A DNA stretch of 64,000 nucleotides, taken from NCBI GenBank assembly GCA_002360535.1, contig DEQR01000003.1, positions 11,970 to 75,969 on the forward strand, given 5' to 3'. Position 1 is the stretch's first letter, and each line of letters opens with the position of its first letter. Under the pieces are notes generated by a model that worked only from the letters and a program-made list of their open reading frames with translations, ran no database searches and was not told where the DNA came from. The position numbers and the translations under genes were made by a program. Of the stretch, positions 30,510 through 39,800 are shown one piece after another. Source of the DNA: Thiobacillus sp. UBA3361 (GTDB lineage: Bacteria; Pseudomonadota; Gammaproteobacteria; Burkholderiales; Thiobacillaceae).

Positions 30510-31003
30510 AAATTCCGGCATTTGCCGCCCTGCTGGGCCTCAGCCTGGCCTGGGCGCCGGCCTCGGCCTTCGAGGTGGCCGAGTTCCAGAGCGGCATGGG
30601 CAAGCTGGACGTGATGCAGAAGCTGGTCACCCAGTGGAATTTCGACAAGATCGTGGAGCCCAACGAGGACACCATCCTGGCCTACGACACCAGCAGCCAA
30701 CTGAACCGGCGCTATCTGTTCAAGTTCTGCAAGGGCAAGCTCACCGGCTTCGAGCAGGACATCAAACCCTCGCTGAAGGCCCTGGTGATCGTCATCTCCA
30801 ACAACAACGGCAAGTATGGTCAGCCGGCCAAGGTCTATGGCAACACCCACATGGTGAGCAACGGCGAAAAGCAGGTGCTGGGCCTGTTCTGGAAACACAA
30901 CCTGGAACATGTGGGGGTGAAGTACCTGATCCTGCCCGACACGGAACAGCTCTCCCTGTCCTTCGACGTCAACAACCTCTGCTACCAGACACCCAGCTTC
31001 TGA
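30506..31003 (+). CDS. Exported hypothetical protein
   Basis: A 165-aa protein with a clear Sec signal peptide (residues 1-22, cleavage likely after ASA) and a mature part of about 143 aa with a single cysteine pair (C71 and a C-terminal C) that could form a disulfide in the periplasm. I do not recognise a family. The start codon overlaps the oplAH stop by 4 bp (ATGA) and has GGAATCCGAG in front of it, so the two are translationally coupled although no functional link to 5-oxoprolinase is evident. It faces the TadA/LDT gene with no gap between the two stop codons. Confidence 0.75.
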
Positions 31004-32020
31004 TCACGCCCGGATGGTGACCGGGGTGAAGGGCGGCACCAGGTCGAACAGCTCCGCGACGTCGGCGTTGCGCATGCGGATGCAGCCATGGGAGCGGGGC
31101 GCCTGCTCGAAGCGCTCGTCTGGGGTGCCGTGGATGTAGATGTAGCGGCGCATGCTGTCGCAGGCACCCAGCCGGTTGAAGCCCGGTTCCCGGCCGGACA
31201 GCCAGAGGATGCGGCTCAGGATCCAGTCCCGTTCGGGCTCTTGCGCGCCCATCTCGGGGGTGTACAGCTCACCGGTGGGCCGCCGGGCCGAGAACACGGC
31301 ATTCAGGGGCTGATCCCCGCCGATCTTGGCGCGCACGACGTGCTCCCCGCGGGGGGTGCGGAAGCTGCCGGCTTCCTCCCCCGGTCCGTTGGCGGCGCTG
31401 GAGATGGGATAGCGGCGCAGGACATGGCCGGCTTCGTCCAGCAGGGTCAGGGTCTGGTCGGGCAGTGATATCTCGATGCTGGGCATGGCAGGCCTATTCT
31501 CCATCAAGGCGGTGTCGCCGGGGGATGGCTCTCCGCCGCCCTCCTCGGCCCGCGAGCCCGCCGCGCCCCTGCCCCGCTTCGCCCGGAAAAACCCCGCCAC
31601 CAATCCGGCGCATGCCGCCGCCAGAACGCCGCCGACGATCTCGGCATGGAAGTTGAGCCGGTCTTCCGCGAACAGATCCACCACGCTGCCGGCGGCGCCC
31701 GTCTTGGGCTCGCGGGCGCCATAGACCACACGGGCGATGCGCGCGTGCAGGATGGCGCCGGCGCACATGACGCAGGGCTCCAGGGTGACATACAGGCTGC
31801 AACCCGGCAGGCGGTAGTTGCCCAACCGTTCGGCCGCGTCGCGCAGGGCGCGGATTTCGGCGTGGGCGCTGGGATCGTGGCTGGAGATGGGGCAGTTGTA
31901 GCCGCGCCCGACGATCTCGCCGTCCCGCACTACCACCGCCCCCACCGGCACCTCGCCGGCCGCCGCCGCCTTGCGCGCCTCGACCAGGGCCTCGGCCATG
32001 AAGGCCTCGTCCGGCGTCAC
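31004..32020 (-). CDS. tadA: tRNA adenosine deaminase TadA fused in frame to an L,D-transpeptidase domain
   Basis: One uninterrupted 338-codon frame with two unrelated enzymes. Residues 1-150 are TadA, which deaminates A34 to inosine in tRNA-Arg; the zinc and catalytic residues H53, E55, C83 and C86 are present. After a Gly/Arg/Glu-rich linker (150-175), residues 179-338 are a YkuD-type L,D-transpeptidase with HGTPDE and SHGC (C313), which normally crosslinks peptidoglycan in the periplasm, yet there is no signal peptide. An internal ATG at 31486 with AGG at a 6-nt spacing could give the second enzyme on its own (160 aa). The start is GTG at 32020, overlapping the stop of the upstream lipoprotein gene (GTGA). 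Whether one or two proteins are made is unclear. Confidence 0.85.
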   Translation of the reverse strand: MTPDEAFMAEALVEARKAAAAGEVPVGAVVVRDGEIVGRGYNCPISSHDPSAHAEIRALRDAAERLGNYRLPGCSLYVTLEPCVMCAGAILHARIARVVYGAREPKTGAAGSVVDLFAEDRLNFHAEIVGGVLAAACAGLVAGFFRAKRGRGAAGSRAEEGGGEPSPGDTALMENRPAMPSIEISLPDQTLTLLDEAGHVLRRYPISSAANGPGEEAGSFRTPRGEHVVRAKIGGDQPLNAVFSARRPTGELYTPEMGAQEPERDWILSRILWLSGREPGFNRLGACDSMRRYIYIHGTPDERFEQAPRSHGCIRMRNADVAELFDLVPPFTPVTIRA

Positions 32021-32892
32021 GCGCCTCCGCCCTTGGCAGTCCGGCGCCAGCTGAACAGGCGCCGGATCAGCTTCCAGCCGCCCCAGACCACGGGCAGCAC
32101 CAGGAACAGCCAGGGCAGCGCTGTGACGATGAACATCAGGGCCTGGGCCAGGCTTTCGGCGAAGCCGCGGCCCATGTTGCGCCAGGCCTCCACCAGGGGT
32201 TGCAGGGCACCGGTCTCGGCGATGGAGGCCTCGGGCCGGTATTCGGCGAACAGCAGCACCTTCTCCGTCTCGTTGGCCAGCACCTGGCGCTGGGCCGCCA
32301 GGGAGTCCAGGTCACCCTGCACACGGGCCAGTTCCCGCTCGGTCTCCAGCACGTCCTTGAGCCCGCCCTTGTAGCTGGCCAACAGCTTGCGCAGCCGGTC
32401 GCGCAGCTCGGCTTGGTTCTTCAGCCGGGCCTCCACGTCCACCACCTGCAGGGTCTTGTCCTCCCGTTCCACCCGCCGCTCGCTCACCTCGGGGCCGCTC
32501 ATGGCGGCGAACAGTCGCTCGGCCGAGGCGCGCGCCACGCGCAGCTGCAGGCTGGCGTTCACCGGTGCCTGGCGCGACTTGCTGACACTGGCGTTGAGCA
32601 CCTCGCAGTCCCTACGGCAGAGGGCCACATGGGCCTGCCAGCGTTTTTCGATCTGCGCCTCGGGCAGTTCGAACACCCAATACTGGCGCTCGGCCAGATA
32701 GCGCACTCCTGCCGGCTGTCCGGCCCCGTCCCGGACGCCCTCCCCCTCCTCCATTTTCATGGCCGGTGCCGGGGCGGGCGCACGCCAGGCTTCCGCGGAG
32801 GCGGCGACAGTGGCCTCGCCGGAATCCCGGCAGCCCGCCAGCCCCAATATCACCAGCCCCGCCAACAGGCTCCGCCATCGCTTCATATCCAT
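32017..32892 (-). CDS. DUF4349-type lipoprotein
   Basis: A 291-aa lipoprotein. The signal sequence ends in the lipobox LAGC (C23), so it is lipid-anchored. The central part (about residues 85-225) reads like the DUF4349 family, with coiled-coil character around ETERELARVQGDLDSLAAQ. A strong membrane helix (about 245-272, ALMFIVTALPWLFLVLPVVWG) lies near the C-terminus, followed by a basic tail, a layout seen in this family. I use the ATG at 32892 (GGAG six nt before it); the ATG at 32886 is equally possible. Function unknown. It overlaps the TadA/LDT gene by 4 bp, and it is divergent from earP. Confidence 0.8.
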   Translation of the reverse strand: MDMKRWRSLLAGLVILGLAGCRDSGEATVAASAEAWRAPAPAPAMKMEEGEGVRDGAGQPAGVRYLAERQYWVFELPEAQIEKRWQAHVALCRRDCEVLNASVSKSRQAPVNASLQLRVARASAERLFAAMSGPEVSERRVEREDKTLQVVDVEARLKNQAELRDRLRKLLASYKGGLKDVLETERELARVQGDLDSLAAQRQVLANETEKVLLFAEYRPEASIAETGALQPLVEAWRNMGRGFAESLAQALMFIVTALPWLFLVLPVVWGGWKLIRRLFSWRRTAKGGGA

Positions 32893-32967
32893 CCTTCTCT
32901 CCAAGCGGCCGTGCCGCAACCTGCGTCGGATTTTGGGTCCGGGCCGGGGCCGGGGCAAGTCTCTACA

Positions 32968-34125
32968 ATGTCCTCCATGCAAACCTGGGACATCTTCTGC
33001 ACCGTCATCGACAACTACGGCGACGTCGGCATCACCTGGCGCCTGGCCCGGCAACTGGCCGCCGAGCACGGCGTCCGGCCGCGGCTGTGGGTGGACGACC
33101 TGCGCGCCTTCCAGGCCATCCGCCCGGAGGTGGACCCGTCCCTGGACTGCCAGCGGCTGGCCGGCGTGGAGATCCGCCGCTGGAGCGATCCGCTGCCGGA
33201 AGTGGCGCCGGGCCGGGTGGTCATCGAGGCCCTGGCCTGCAACCTGCCGGAGACCTTCATCCGGAGCATGGCCGACAGCCGGCCGAAACCGGTGTGGCTC
33301 AACCTGGAGTACCTGAGCGCCGAGGACTGGGTACGCGGCTGCCACGGCCTGCCCTCGCCGCATCCGCGCCTGCCGCTGACGAAGTACTTCTTCATGCCCG
33401 GTTACGTGCCCGGCACCGGCGGGGTGCTGCGCGAGATATGGCTGGAGGCGGCGCGGCGTGAGTTCCAGGCGTCCGCCGCGGCGCGCACGGCCTTCCTGCG
33501 CGACCTGGGCGTGGCGGAACCGGCCGCCGGTGCCCTGCTGGTCTCGCTGTTCGCCTACGAAACCCGGTCCGTCGGGGCCTTGCTGGAGACCTGGGCGCAG
33601 GGCGCCGAACCGGTGGAACTCTACATCCCGCGCGGCAAGGTCCTGGCAGGCGTGGAACACTGGCTAGGACAGGCCGTCGCCCCCAGAGACGGCCAAACCC
33701 GCGGCAACCTGCGCCTGTGGGTGCTTCCCATGCTGGACCAGGACGCCTATGACCGACTGCTGTGGGCCTGTGATTGCAACTTCGTGCGCGGCGAGGATTC
33801 CTTCGTGCGCGCCCAGTGGGCCGCCCGGCCCTTGGTGTGGCAGGCCTACCGCCAAGAAGAGGATGCCCAGCGGCCCAAGATCAAGTCCTTTCTGGACCTC
33901 TATTGCGCCGGGCTGGAGCCCCAGGCGGCGGAGGCCCTGCGCGCCTTCTGGGGGGCGTGGAACGAGGACCGGGATTGTGCTTCAGCATGGCCCGCCTACC
34001 GGCGCCGGCTCGCCCAATTCCGCCTGCATGCGAACCGCTGGACGGAGGTGTTGGCCGCGCCAGGAGACTTGGCCGGTAATCTGGTCCGCTTCTGCGAAAA
34101 ACAACTTGGCGAAAAACCAAAATAA
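32968..34125 (+). CDS. earP: EF-P arginine rhamnosyltransferase EarP
   Basis: A 385-aa EarP (formerly DUF2331) glycosyltransferase that attaches rhamnose from dTDP-rhamnose to Arg32 of EF-P, activating it for polyproline stretches. The N-terminus WDIFCTVIDNYGDVGITWRLARQL carries the catalytic Asp (VIDNYGD), and the nucleotide-sugar site is at about residues 255-290 (FVRGEDSFVRAQWA). It is followed by efp 48 bp downstream in the same direction, the arrangement known from Neisseria, Pseudomonas and beta-proteobacteria. The start at 32968 (MSSMQTW) or 32977 is undecided because no Shine-Dalgarno is seen. Confidence 0.95.
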   Translation: MSSMQTWDIFCTVIDNYGDVGITWRLARQLAAEHGVRPRLWVDDLRAFQAIRPEVDPSLDCQRLAGVEIRRWSDPLPEVAPGRVVIEALACNLPETFIRSMADSRPKPVWLNLEYLSAEDWVRGCHGLPSPHPRLPLTKYFFMPGYVPGTGGVLREIWLEAARREFQASAAARTAFLRDLGVAEPAAGALLVSLFAYETRSVGALLETWAQGAEPVELYIPRGKVLAGVEHWLGQAVAPRDGQTRGNLRLWVLPMLDQDAYDRLLWACDCNFVRGEDSFVRAQWAARPLVWQAYRQEEDAQRPKIKSFLDLYCAGLEPQAAEALRAFWGAWNEDRDCASAWPAYRRRLAQFRLHANRWTEVLAAPGDLAGNLVRFCEKQLGEKPK

Positions 34126-34136
34126 AAAGTTATAAT
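34106..34136 (+). promoter_or_regulatory. Candidate sigma70 promoter of efp
   Basis: TTGGCG (34106-34111) and a perfect TATAAT (34131-34136) are separated by 19 bp inside an A+T-rich run overlapping the end of earP, about 38 bp before the efp start. It would let efp be transcribed at a higher level than earP. Confidence 0.55.
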
Positions 34137-34173
34137 AATCAGCTTTTTATTTTTAAAACCCTGTCAGTCAGCT

Positions 34174-34734
34174 ATGAAGACCGCTCAAGAACTCCGCTCC
34201 GGCAATGTAATCATGGTGGGCAACGACCCGCTGGTGGTGCAGAAAGCCGAATTCTCCAAGTCCGGCCGCAACGCCTCCGTGGTCAAGATGAAGTTCAAGA
34301 ACCTGCTCACCGGCGCCGGCACGGAAACCGTGTACAAGGCCGACGAGAAGTTCGAGACCGTCACCCTGGAACGCAAGGAGTGCACCTACTCCTATTTCGC
34401 CGATCCCATGTACGTGTTCATGGATACCGAATACCACCAGTACGAGGTGGAGGCCGACAACATGTCCGACGCCCTGCCCTTTCTGGAGGACGGCATGCCC
34501 GCCGAGGTGGTGTTCTACAACGGCAAGGCCATTTCCATCGAACTGCCCACCTCCCTGGTGCGTGAGGTGGAGTACACCGAACCCGCCGTCAAGGGCGACA
34601 CCTCCGGCAAGGTGATGAAGCCCGCCCGCATCAAGCCCACCGGCTTCGAAATCGCCGTGCCGGCCTTCGTGGAGATCGGCGACAAGATCGAGATCGACAC
34701 CCGCACCCTGGAGTACCGCAACCGGGTCAAGTGA
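34174..34734 (+). CDS. efp: Elongation factor P
   Basis: EF-P, 186 aa, three beta-barrel domains. It binds the ribosome between the P and E sites and rescues stalling at consecutive prolines. The loop KSGRNASVV carries Arg32, the residue rhamnosylated by EarP, and not the lysine used by the EpmAB system, in agreement with the upstream earP. It has its own TATAAT promoter and ends in a strong Rho-independent terminator. Confidence 0.97.
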   Translation: MKTAQELRSGNVIMVGNDPLVVQKAEFSKSGRNASVVKMKFKNLLTGAGTETVYKADEKFETVTLERKECTYSYFADPMYVFMDTEYHQYEVEADNMSDALPFLEDGMPAEVVFYNGKAISIELPTSLVREVEYTEPAVKGDTSGKVMKPARIKPTGFEIAVPAFVEIGDKIEIDTRTLEYRNRVK

Positions 34735-34755
34735 CAACACGGGAAACCGGATGAC

Positions 34756-34784
34756 AGGGCGGCCATGGGCCGCCCTTTTTCTTT
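34756..34784 (+). terminator. Rho-independent terminator of efp
   Basis: Perfect 9-bp stem AGGGCGGCC/GGCCGCCCT with a 3-nt loop followed by TTTTTCTTT, 22 nt after the efp stop. It overlaps the stop codon of the convergent methyltransferase gene. Confidence 0.92.
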
Positions 34785-35565
34785 ATTGCGACGCGCCCGC
34801 CTGGCGCACACGTTCGAACAGGCATACCGCCGCCGCCGTGGCCACGTTGAGCGACTCCACCCGGCCCGGCATGGGGATGCTGAACGGCGCGCAGGTCTCT
34901 TGCAACGCCCGGCTCAATCCGGCCCCCTCGTTGCCGAAGGCGAAGGCACAGGGGCCACGCAGGTCCAGTTCGAACAGGCTTTCGGCCGCCCCCAGGATCG
35001 CCGCGCGGCAGGGTGTCGGCCATGCCGACGCGATGGCTGGCAGGTTGGCGCCTTCGTGGATGTGCACGGCGAAATGGGCACCCTGCCCGCCACGCAGGCA
35101 TTTCGGCGACCAAGCCTCCGCGCAGCCGGGGGAAAGATAGACCGCCTCCACCCCCGCCCCGGCCGCGCAACGGATCAGTGCACCCAGATTGCCAGGGTCA
35201 CGGATGTCCTCCAGGAGCACGGCGAAGCTGGCCTGGGCCGAACCGGGCACGGGCATGCTTAGCATGGCCAGCAGACCAGCGGGCGTATCGCTGGGGGCCA
35301 GATTCTTGAACAGGCCATCCGGCACCAGCAGCATGGGCAGGTCCGGGCATCTTGCCGTCAGGTCGTTGAAGCGGCCCTCCTCATGGGCCTGCTCGGTCAG
35401 CAGCCAGGCAAGGAGGCTTGCATCGGCATCCAGGGCGGACTGCACCAGATGCGGTCCTTCCAGCAGGGTCCGTGCCTGCTCCCGTCGGGCGCGTTTGTCC
35501 GTGGCCAGCTTCAGCCATTCCCGGTAGGCAGGGTTATCCCTGGAGGTGATGTGTTTCGGCGTCAC
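34783..35565 (-). CDS. TrmH/SpoU-family RNA 2'-O-methyltransferase
   Basis: A 260-aa RNA methyltransferase with an N-terminal substrate-binding domain (ITSRDNPAYREWLKLATDK, then RTLLEGPHLV, about residues 1-95) and a SPOUT catalytic domain (about 110-255) with the three SpoU motifs: ILLED.RDPGNLGALIR-like motif 1, FAFGNEGAGLS motif 2 and IPMPGRVESLNVATAAAVCLFE motif 3. It uses SAM to methylate a ribose 2'-OH in rRNA or tRNA; the target (23S rRNA G2251-like or another) cannot be decided. It ends within the efp terminator and its start lies 3 bp past the stop of the pentapeptide gene. Confidence 0.88.
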   Translation of the reverse strand: MTPKHITSRDNPAYREWLKLATDKRARREQARTLLEGPHLVQSALDADASLLAWLLTEQAHEEGRFNDLTARCPDLPMLLVPDGLFKNLAPSDTPAGLLAMLSMPVPGSAQASFAVLLEDIRDPGNLGALIRCAAGAGVEAVYLSPGCAEAWSPKCLRGGQGAHFAVHIHEGANLPAIASAWPTPCRAAILGAAESLFELDLRGPCAFAFGNEGAGLSRALQETCAPFSIPMPGRVESLNVATAAAVCLFERVRQAGASQ

Positions 35566-35568
35566 ACC

Positions 35569-36459
35569 CTAACCGCACGCCCCGACGGAACCTGCCGCGC
35601 ACAGCCGGCCATCCTGCCAGGCCGCCTTGCCCAGCGCCGCGCCCTCCAGCCGGGCGCCGTCGAGCCGCGCGCGGACCAGAGTGGCATATTCCAGCTTGGC
35701 CATGCCGAGATTGGCGCCCGTGAGGTCGGCGCCTGTCAGGTCGGCGCCCGTGAGGTCGGCGCCCGTGAGGTCGGCGCCGCGCAAACTGGCCTGAGTCAGA
35801 TCGGCATAGGCCAGCCGCGCGCCGCGCAGATCGGCACTGTCCAGACGGATGGCGCGCAATTGGGCGTTACCCAGCGAGGCCTGGCGCAGCACGGCTTTAC
35901 GCTTGTCGCAGCCGCGCCAGACGACACCGTCCATTGCCGGTGCCAGACAATCGGGGACACCCACCAGATGGGGCTTGAGATCCGGCTGTTCCCGTTGGCC
36001 CAACAACACCGCCAGACCGATAACCAGCAATATCAGCAGGGCAAACAGGGCGGCCCAGAACGCAGGCTTGGTGTGTCTCGCCCCTGCCAGCAATTCCTGG
36101 GTTTCCCGGTGGTCATGGCGCAATGCGGCCTGTTGAACAGTTTCGCCGCTACGGTGTTCCTCCACGGGGTCGGGCATGGCGTCCGCCGCCTGTCGCTCAT
36201 CCAGCCAACGTTTGCGGGCCTGGTCGCGCTCCTGGTCCCAATCGGCCTCTCCGCCCCCACGCCCTTCCCTGCCGGGCAGGTTGTCCAGGGTGGATTGAAA
36301 GTAACCACTGTCGCGGATGCTAAACCAGGCATGGCCGTCCAGGCTGACTTCATCGTCCGGGGCCAGACGGCCCAGGATCAGGTATTGGACGATGACCGGC
36401 GCGGGATACGGCCCTCGGACCTTGCCGTCGCGGCGGATATACCAGAGGGATTGGGCCAT
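35569..36459 (-). CDS. GYF_2-like / pentapeptide-repeat membrane protein
   Basis: A 296-aa protein. The N-terminus (residues 1-60, LWYIRRDGKVRGPYPAPVIVQ) resembles the GYF_2 / DUF4339 domain, used for binding proline-rich or other partners. A charged linker leads to one membrane helix (about 132-152, AALFALLILLVIGLAVLL), and the C-terminal part is a pentapeptide-repeat beta-helix (about 190-275) with A(D/N)LxG units including four successive ADLTG. In DNA these are four 15-bp near-identical repeats (35715-35774). The topology suggests a cytoplasmic GYF-like domain and a periplasmic beta-helix. Function unknown. The next gene starts 3 bp beyond its stop, so they are co-transcribed. Confidence 0.8.
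   Translation of the reverse strand: MAQSLWYIRRDGKVRGPYPAPVIVQYLILGRLAPDDEVSLDGHAWFSIRDSGYFQSTLDNLPGREGRGGGEADWDQERDQARKRWLDERQAADAMPDPVEEHRSGETVQQAALRHDHRETQELLAGARHTKPAFWAALFALLILLVIGLAVLLGQREQPDLKPHLVGVPDCLAPAMDGVVWRGCDKRKAVLRQASLGNAQLRAIRLDSADLRGARLAYADLTQASLRGADLTGADLTGADLTGADLTGANLGMAKLEYATLVRARLDGARLEGAALGKAAWQDGRLCAAGSVGACG
35715..35774 (-). repeat. Four 15-bp tandem repeats encoding ADLTG units
   Basis: Four units of CGCCCGTGAGGTCGG (second unit with two changes), in frame within the pentapeptide-repeat domain. Copy-number change would add or remove one beta-helix rung without a frameshift. Confidence 0.85.
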
Positions 36460-36524
36460 GCCGTCTCGAATGCTGGTGACCGGGAGATTTTACCCACGGG
36501 TCTCGCCAGCGGCTGACAGCAGAC

Positions 36525-36553
36525 AAAAAAAAGCCCGGTCGGGTGACCGGGCT
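36525..36553 (-). terminator. Rho-independent terminator
   Basis: Minus-strand stem AGCCCGGTC/GACCGGGCT (9 bp, 4-nt loop) followed by eight T. It ends the candidate small RNA and any transcript coming from dnaE, just before the pentapeptide gene starts at 36459. Confidence 0.9.
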
Positions 36554-36640
36554 AAATCCACCAAAGGAGGAGGATGGAGGAGACGACACTGACAACGTTC
36601 AGGGAGGTAAACGTCGAGCGTCAGTGTCATAAGCATCATC
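36525..36640 (-). ncRNA. Candidate small RNA with exposed anti-Shine-Dalgarno motifs
   Basis: On the minus strand this intergenic stretch folds into two hairpins. The first pairs GACACTGAC with GTCAGTGTC (36620-36628 with 36585-36593), extended by ACGTT/AACGT, and shows UACCUCCCUG in its loop. A single-stranded linker with two further CCUCC motifs (36566-36580) follows, then a perfect terminator (36525-36553). CCUCC is the complement of the Shine-Dalgarno core. No open frame explains this. The design resembles what I remember of the betaproteobacterial toxic small RNA family in Rfam, not checked here. The 5' end is not defined; no clear -35/-10 pair was fixed, though a TATAAT occurs on this strand near 36740. 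Confidence 0.5.
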
Positions 36641-36825
36641 TAATATTGTGATCCAATGATCAACTTTGATTTATGTTCCGGCACATCCTTGCATTCACCA
36701 GTGTTGCACGATAGCTACAACATCGGACTTGAAGTTCATTATAGTATTGTTTTTGTTATGTTTTTTATTGCGGCACATCCATAACAAGCAACCCGGCTGT
36801 GGCCGAGTACGCTAGTCAAATAAAT

Positions 36826-39800
36826 TCAATTGATATTTCTGCGGCTTGCATACTGAACGGACACGTTTTCCGGGCTCAGCCAATCCCTGAGTTCCTTCAA
36901 CAGGTCGTCGCTCAGCCGGATACGCCATTCGCGACCCAGGTCCAACTGGCAACGGGCGGAACGGTTCCGGTAGGAGAGCCTGACCGGACACCCCTGTTCC
37001 GCCAGGCGGAAAGGCTTGAGGGATTCCAGCAGCCGCTCTGCGTTGGCCTCGCCGTTGAGGCTGATGCGCAGCCGCTCGGCGAACCGGCCGCGGATGCCCT
37101 CCAGGTCGAAAAGCTCGTCGGCGGTCACCCTCAATCCACCGGAATAGCTGTCCAGACTGACCTTGCCCTGCACCGCCAGCACACTGTCTTCCCGGAGCCG
37201 GTCCCGCCAGCGCTCGAACAACTCGCTGAACACCGCCACGTCCAGCTGGGTGCGGCCGTCGTCCAGTTGTACGAAAGCCATGCGCCCGCGCCGGGTCTGT
37301 TGCACGCGCACGGTGTTGATGATGCCGGCCATGAGGACCGGAGCCTGCTGTGGGGCGATCTCGGCCAGCCCCTTGCCGAGGATGCCGGCCAGTTCCGGAC
37401 GGTAGGCATCGAAGGGGTGACCGCTGAAATAGAACCCCAGGGCGGTCTTTTCCTGCGCCAGGCGGGTCCTCAGGTCCCAGGCCGGCGTGGGCACCAGGGG
37501 CGGGACCGGGTCGTCGCCGGGGCCGTCGAACAGGCTGTTCTGGCTGGCGTGGCGTTCGGCGTTCTCGGCCCATTCCATGGCCAGGCCGACGTTGTTCAGC
37601 AGCACCGCGCGGTCTGGATTGAGGCTGTCGAAGGCGCCGGCCTTGACCAGGGCCTCGATGCTGCGTCGGTTGACGGTGCGCCGATCGACCCGGCGGCAGA
37701 AGTCGAACAGGTCGGTGAACGCGCCCTCTTCCTCGCGCGCGGCGAGGATGCAGTCGATGGCCGATCCGCCGGTGCCCTTGATCGCGCCCAGACCGTAGCG
37801 GATGCGGGTGCGATCCACCGGCACGAAGCGGTATTCGCTCAGGTTCACGTCCGGCGGCAGGATTTCCAGGTCGTTGGACTGGGCGTCCTTGCAGAAGACC
37901 TGCACCGAGTCCGTGTCGTCCAGGTCCGAGGACAGGGTGGCGGCCATGAAGGCGGCAGTATGGTGCTTCTTGAGCCAGGCGGTCTGGTAGGTGATGACCG
38001 CGTAGGCGGCGGTGTGGGACTTGTTGAAGCCGTATTCCGCGAACTTCTCCATCAGGTCGAAGAGGCGCATCGCCAGTTCCGGGTCGTAGCCCTTCTCCGC
38101 CGCGCCCTGGCTGAAGATTTCCCGATGCTTGGCCATCTCCTCGGCCTTCTTCTTGCCCATCGCCCGGCGCAGCAGGTCGGCGCCGCCCAGGGTGTAGCCG
38201 CCGATGATCTGGGAGATCTGCATCACCTGTTCCTGATAGACGATGACCCCATAGGTGGGCTCCAGGCAGGCCTTCAAATCCGGGTGAAAGTAGTCGATGG
38301 CCTGCTTGCCCTTCTTGCGCAAGATGAAGTCATCGACCATGCCCGAGCCCAGGGGGCCGGGCCGGTAGAGCGCCAGTACGGCGATGATGTCCTCGAAGCG
38401 GTCCGGCTCCAGCTTGGCCAGCAGCTTCTTCATGCCCTCCGATTCCACCTGGAAGATGGCAGTGGTATTGGCCTTTTTCAGGATCTCGTAGGCGGCCGGG
38501 TCGTCGAAACTCAAGCTTTCCAGGTCGATGCGCGCGGCCGGGTCCAGGCGCTGGATGTATTTCAGAGCCAGGTCGATGATGGTCAGGTTGCGCAGGCCCA
38601 GGAAGTCGAACTTCACCAGGCCGATCTTCTCCACGTCGTCCTTGTCGAACTGGGACACCACCGAGTCCGAGCCCTCGGCGTTGTACAGCGGACAGAAGTC
38701 GGTGAGTTTGCCCGGCGCGATCAGCACCCCGCCGGCGTGCATGCCGACGTTGCGGGTCAGGCCTTCCAGCTTGCGGGCCAGGTCGAACAGCTCGCGCACC
38801 TCCTCCTCGTTATCGTAGCGATCCTTCAGCTCCGGCACCTCGTCCAGGGCCTGGTCGAGGCTGACGTTCTTGCCCGGCGCCGAGGGGATCATCTTGGAGA
38901 GCTGGTCGCAGAAATTGTACGGCAAGTCCAGCACCCGGCCCACGTCGCGCACCACCGCCCGGGCGGCCATGGTGCCGAAGGTGGCGATCTGGCTGACCGC
39001 GTCGGCGCCGTACTTGTCGCGCACATACTCGATCACCTTCCAGCGGTTGTCCTGGCAGAAATCGATATCGAAGTCGGGCATCGACACCCGCTCCGGGTTC
39101 AGGAAGCGCTCGAACAGCAGTGCGTAGGCCAGGGGGTCCAGGTCGGTGATGCCGATGGCGTAGGCCACCAGCGAGCCCGCGCCGGAACCGCGCCCCGGCC
39201 CCACCGGCACGCCGTTGTGCTTGGCCCAGTTGATGAAATCGGCCACGATCAGGAAGTAGCCGGGGAAGCCCATCTGGATGATGGTCCTCAGCTCCAGCTC
39301 CAGGCGCGCCTGATATTCGGGCAGTTTGGCCTCGCGCTTGGCTGGATCGGGATAAAGCTTGAGCATGCGCTCGGCCAGACCATCGCGGGCGCGCTGCATC
39401 AGGTAGTTGTCCAGGTCCAGGCCCGGCGGCGTGGGAAAGACCGGCAACTGGCTCTTGCCCAAGGTCAGGGTCAGGTTGCAGCGGCGGGCGATCTCCAGAC
39501 TGTTTTCCAGGGCCTCGGGCAGGTCGGCGAAGGCCTCGGCCATCTCCGCCTGGGACTTGAAGTAATCATCCTCGGTGAAGCGTTGCGGCCGGCGCTTGTC
39601 GGCCAGCACATAGCCCTCGGCGATACACAGCCGCGCCTCGTGGGCCTTGAAGTCGTCCCGATGCATGAACTGCACCGGATGGGTGGCCACCACCGGCAGG
39701 CCCAGCTCGTCCGCCAGGTCCAGGGCGCCGGCCAACTGCCGTTCCGCATCGGGGCGGCCGTTGCGCTGGATCTCCAGGTAGTAGCGGTCCGGGAACAGGC

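Noticed and set aside
32893..33660. Extension of the lipoprotein frame upstream of its signal peptide
   Set aside because: Antisense to earP and without homology; a lipoprotein signal with LAGC sits right after the ATG at 32892.
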